NCBI GenBank assembly: GCA_903879995.1 | Contig: CAIRNW010000275.1 | Location: forward strand, 1-5,797 | Origin: an uncultured Bacteroidota bacterium | GTDB taxonomy: Bacteria; Bacteroidota; Bacteroidia; Chitinophagales; Chitinophagaceae | DNA length: 5,797 bases | Direction of reading: 5' to 3' | Shown: positions 5,319 through 5,797 of the stretch, piece after piece | Layout of the letters: the number at the start of each line of letters is the position of its first letter | Numbering within the stretch: the first letter of the stretch is position 1 | Position numbers and translations under genes: made by a program | The notes under the pieces: model-generated | What the model was told of the DNA's origin: nothing | The model's database searches: none | Seen by the model: only the letters and a program-made list of their open reading frames with translations

Positions 5319-5551
5319 ATCGCCAATGTTCGCAAATCAGGTTTGCTTCCCCAGTTCAATTTTAACCAGGCTCCGCAATTCATAAGTGGGCCTCATTTAG
5401 CACTTACTGGAGTAGACTTCATTGCACAAATGTATGCAAGTGATTTGCAAATCGCAAAATAAAGATGAAAAAATTTATAAAAATAAAATACTCATATCGC
5501 CAAATCATCTATCGGGCTTTTGGAGACAGTTCAGATTTCTGTGTCGCATGC
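5319..5551. other. Non-coding AT-rich spacer
   Basis: Together with 5140-5318 this makes a stretch of about 410 bases without a gene. I see no reading frame with family character on either strand. It contains a perfect 12-bp palindrome GATTTGCAAATC (5442-5453), a very AT-rich run (about 5455-5500) and the second copy of the 17-bp repeat at 5529-5545. On the minus strand the AT-rich run is T-rich and lies downstream of the ATPase gene, so transcription may end there, but no stable stem precedes it. Confidence 0.5.
5529..5545 (-). repeat. 17-bp repeat, copy 2 (inverted copy at 109-125)
   Basis: Read on the minus strand this is GACACAGAAATCTGAAC, identical to 109-125 on the plus strand. It begins 7 nt downstream of the stop codon of the RecA-like gene. 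Confidence 0.7.
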
Positions 5552-5797
5552 TCACACCTCCACCTCACCCCCAACCCCAAACCGGCCATTCCCTTTTGCC
5601 CGGCCGTTCTCAACCTGGATGATGACATCCACCTCGTGGGCGTGAGTATTGGAGCCTTTGAAGCGGCCCTCTTTGGTGGTGTGATAGATGAAGATGAACG
5701 AGGTGCGCGGGTGGGCTTTACGCAAGGCTTCCATGTCTTCGATCTCCAGTCCGGCCTTGCTGACGGAGTCAATGAACACAAAATCGAACTGACCGGG
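5552..5797 (-). CDS. RecA/RadA-like P-loop ATPase, C-terminal part (5' end beyond window)
   Basis: Only the last 81 or so residues are present; the frame runs open off the right edge, so the GTG at 5779 is an internal Val codon, not a start. The visible protein begins GQFDFVFIDSVSKAGLEIED: four hydrophobic residues followed by Asp-Ser, a Walker B strand as in the RecA/RadA/DnaB-type ATPase core. It continues with LRKAHPRTSFIFIYHTTKEG, where a strand ending in H-T-T-K-x-G matches the sensor position (Q/H..K.G.F) of RecA-fold proteins, then FKGSNTHAHEVDVIIQVENG and a short tail GRFGVGGEVEV. Related proteins in Bacteroidota are annotated as AAA-family or RecA-like ATP-binding proteins. The Walker A motif must lie beyond the window. 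Base composition is much GC-richer than the neighbouring DUF488 operon. The role (recombination, replication or a mobile-element ATPase) cannot be settled from this fragment. Confidence 0.75.
   Translation of the reverse strand, partial: PGQFDFVFIDSVSKAGLEIEDMEALRKAHPRTSFIFIYHTTKEGRFKGSNTHAHEVDVIIQVENGRAKGNGRFGVGGEVEV

Noticed and set aside
5465..5797. Plus-strand frame starting MKKFIKIKYSYRQ and open to the right edge
   Set aside because: From 5552 on it is exactly antisense to the RecA-like ATPase, and its openness comes from the GC-rich codons of that gene; no domain is recognisable.

Overview
The window most likely comes from a member of the Bacteroidota. The large secreted peptidase ends in a type IX secretion (Por) sorting domain, there is a short lipoprotein of a style typical of that phylum, start codons lack strong Shine-Dalgarno sequences, and the clearest promoter element (TATCTTTGC before position 5139) fits the Bacteroidota -7 consensus TAnnTTTG. 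I cannot name a genus. All six genes I accept, and the gene entering at the right edge, lie on the minus strand.

Layout from left to right. Positions 1-239 hold no gene but contain two strong inverted repeats and one arm of a 17-bp sequence that recurs near the right edge. Positions 240-620 encode a small exported glycine-zipper-like protein. A hairpin-bearing spacer follows, then a small lipoprotein (740-1309). A nearly perfect hairpin (1326-1369) separates it from a 617-residue secreted zincin metallopeptidase (1374-3227). After a 192-bp spacer comes a compact, AT-rich three-gene operon (3420-5139, transcribed right to left): a 209-residue DUF488 protein, a second and shorter DUF488 protein overlapping it by ATGA, and a 214-residue protein resembling the 'dual OB domain' family. 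The operon is bracketed by a 10-bp inverted repeat, and a 104-bp imperfect palindrome lies upstream. A non-coding AT-rich stretch follows, then the GC-richer 3' end of a RecA/RadA-like ATPase gene (5552-5797, cut by the window edge).

The left half is cell-surface or secreted biology: envelope protein, lipoprotein and T9SS cargo. They need not act together, because hairpins separate them. The part most likely to be an undescribed system is the DUF488-DUF488-dual-OB operon. It has tight translational coupling, two diverged paralogues that both keep the CSE...CHR cysteine signature, a partner with probable OB-type folds, low GC and flanking repeats. Together these suggest a transferred module acting on nucleic acids or nucleotides, possibly in stress response or defence, but its biochemistry is not evident from sequence.
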